Of a stretch of DNA of 5,982 nucleotides, positions 5,959 to 5,982 are shown in pieces; position 1 is the first letter of the stretch, and each line of letters starts with the position of its first letter. The notes beneath the pieces are model-generated. The model did no database searches, was not told the origin of the DNA, and saw only the letters and a program-made list of their open reading frames with translations. This DNA comes from Thioalkalivibrio nitratireducens (lineage in GTDB: Bacteria > Pseudomonadota > Gammaproteobacteria > Ectothiorhodospirales > Ectothiorhodospiraceae). Position numbers and translations under genes: made by a program. The DNA lies in contig JAABSN010000202.1 in NCBI GenBank assembly GCA_011390385.1, positions 1 to 5,982 of the forward strand, in the 5' to 3' direction.

Positions 5959-5982
5959 GAATACGGCAAGAACGGCTGCACT

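Overview
The window looks like chromosomal DNA from a GC-rich gammaproteobacterium. The basis is protein-level: a FabA C-terminus, a 188-residue dCTP deaminase of the Pseudomonas type, an Mrp/ApbC ATPase directly upstream of dcd (an order I recall from Pseudomonas), a DUF3581 protein and a PBP4-type DacB. The genus cannot be fixed from this sequence alone. No phage, plasmid, CRISPR, rRNA or tRNA genes were seen.

Layout. At 1-77 the last 24 codons of fabA run rightward. Everything else is leftward. A fabA/dcd convergent gap (78-331) holds a 114-bp palindromic repeat. mrp/apbC (902-1993) and dcd (332-898) form a tight pair with 3 nt between them, led by a plausible sigma70 promoter. The 395-bp gap 1994-2388 holds a small REP-like hairpin, a half copy and a full copy of a miniature inverted-repeat element. 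The full copy runs into the end of dacB and contributes its stop codon. dacB (PBP4, periplasmic D-Ala-D-Ala carboxypeptidase/endopeptidase) lies 82 nt downstream of a gene for a degenerate EAL-domain protein. The 192-bp gap upstream of the EAL gene separates it from a DUF3581 gene (hotdog/MaoC-like motif) at the right edge.

The most notable signal is in that 192-bp gap. Two 15-bp dyads with the GCAC(C/T)-N5-GGTGC layout of enterobacterial NtrC sites lie 44 bp apart. They sit upstream of a -24/-12 element, TGGTCCGCAACTTGCA, with exactly 10 nt between GG and GC. A well-placed Shine-Dalgarno and the EAL gene's ATG follow. This predicts sigma54/NtrC (nitrogen-limitation) control of an EAL protein that has lost nearly every catalytic residue, possibly with dacB co-transcribed. 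The prediction rests on sequence pattern only.

Functionally the other genes are housekeeping: unsaturated fatty-acid synthesis (fabA), dUTP supply for dTMP synthesis (dcd), Fe-S cluster delivery (mrp/apbC) and peptidoglycan trimming (dacB).
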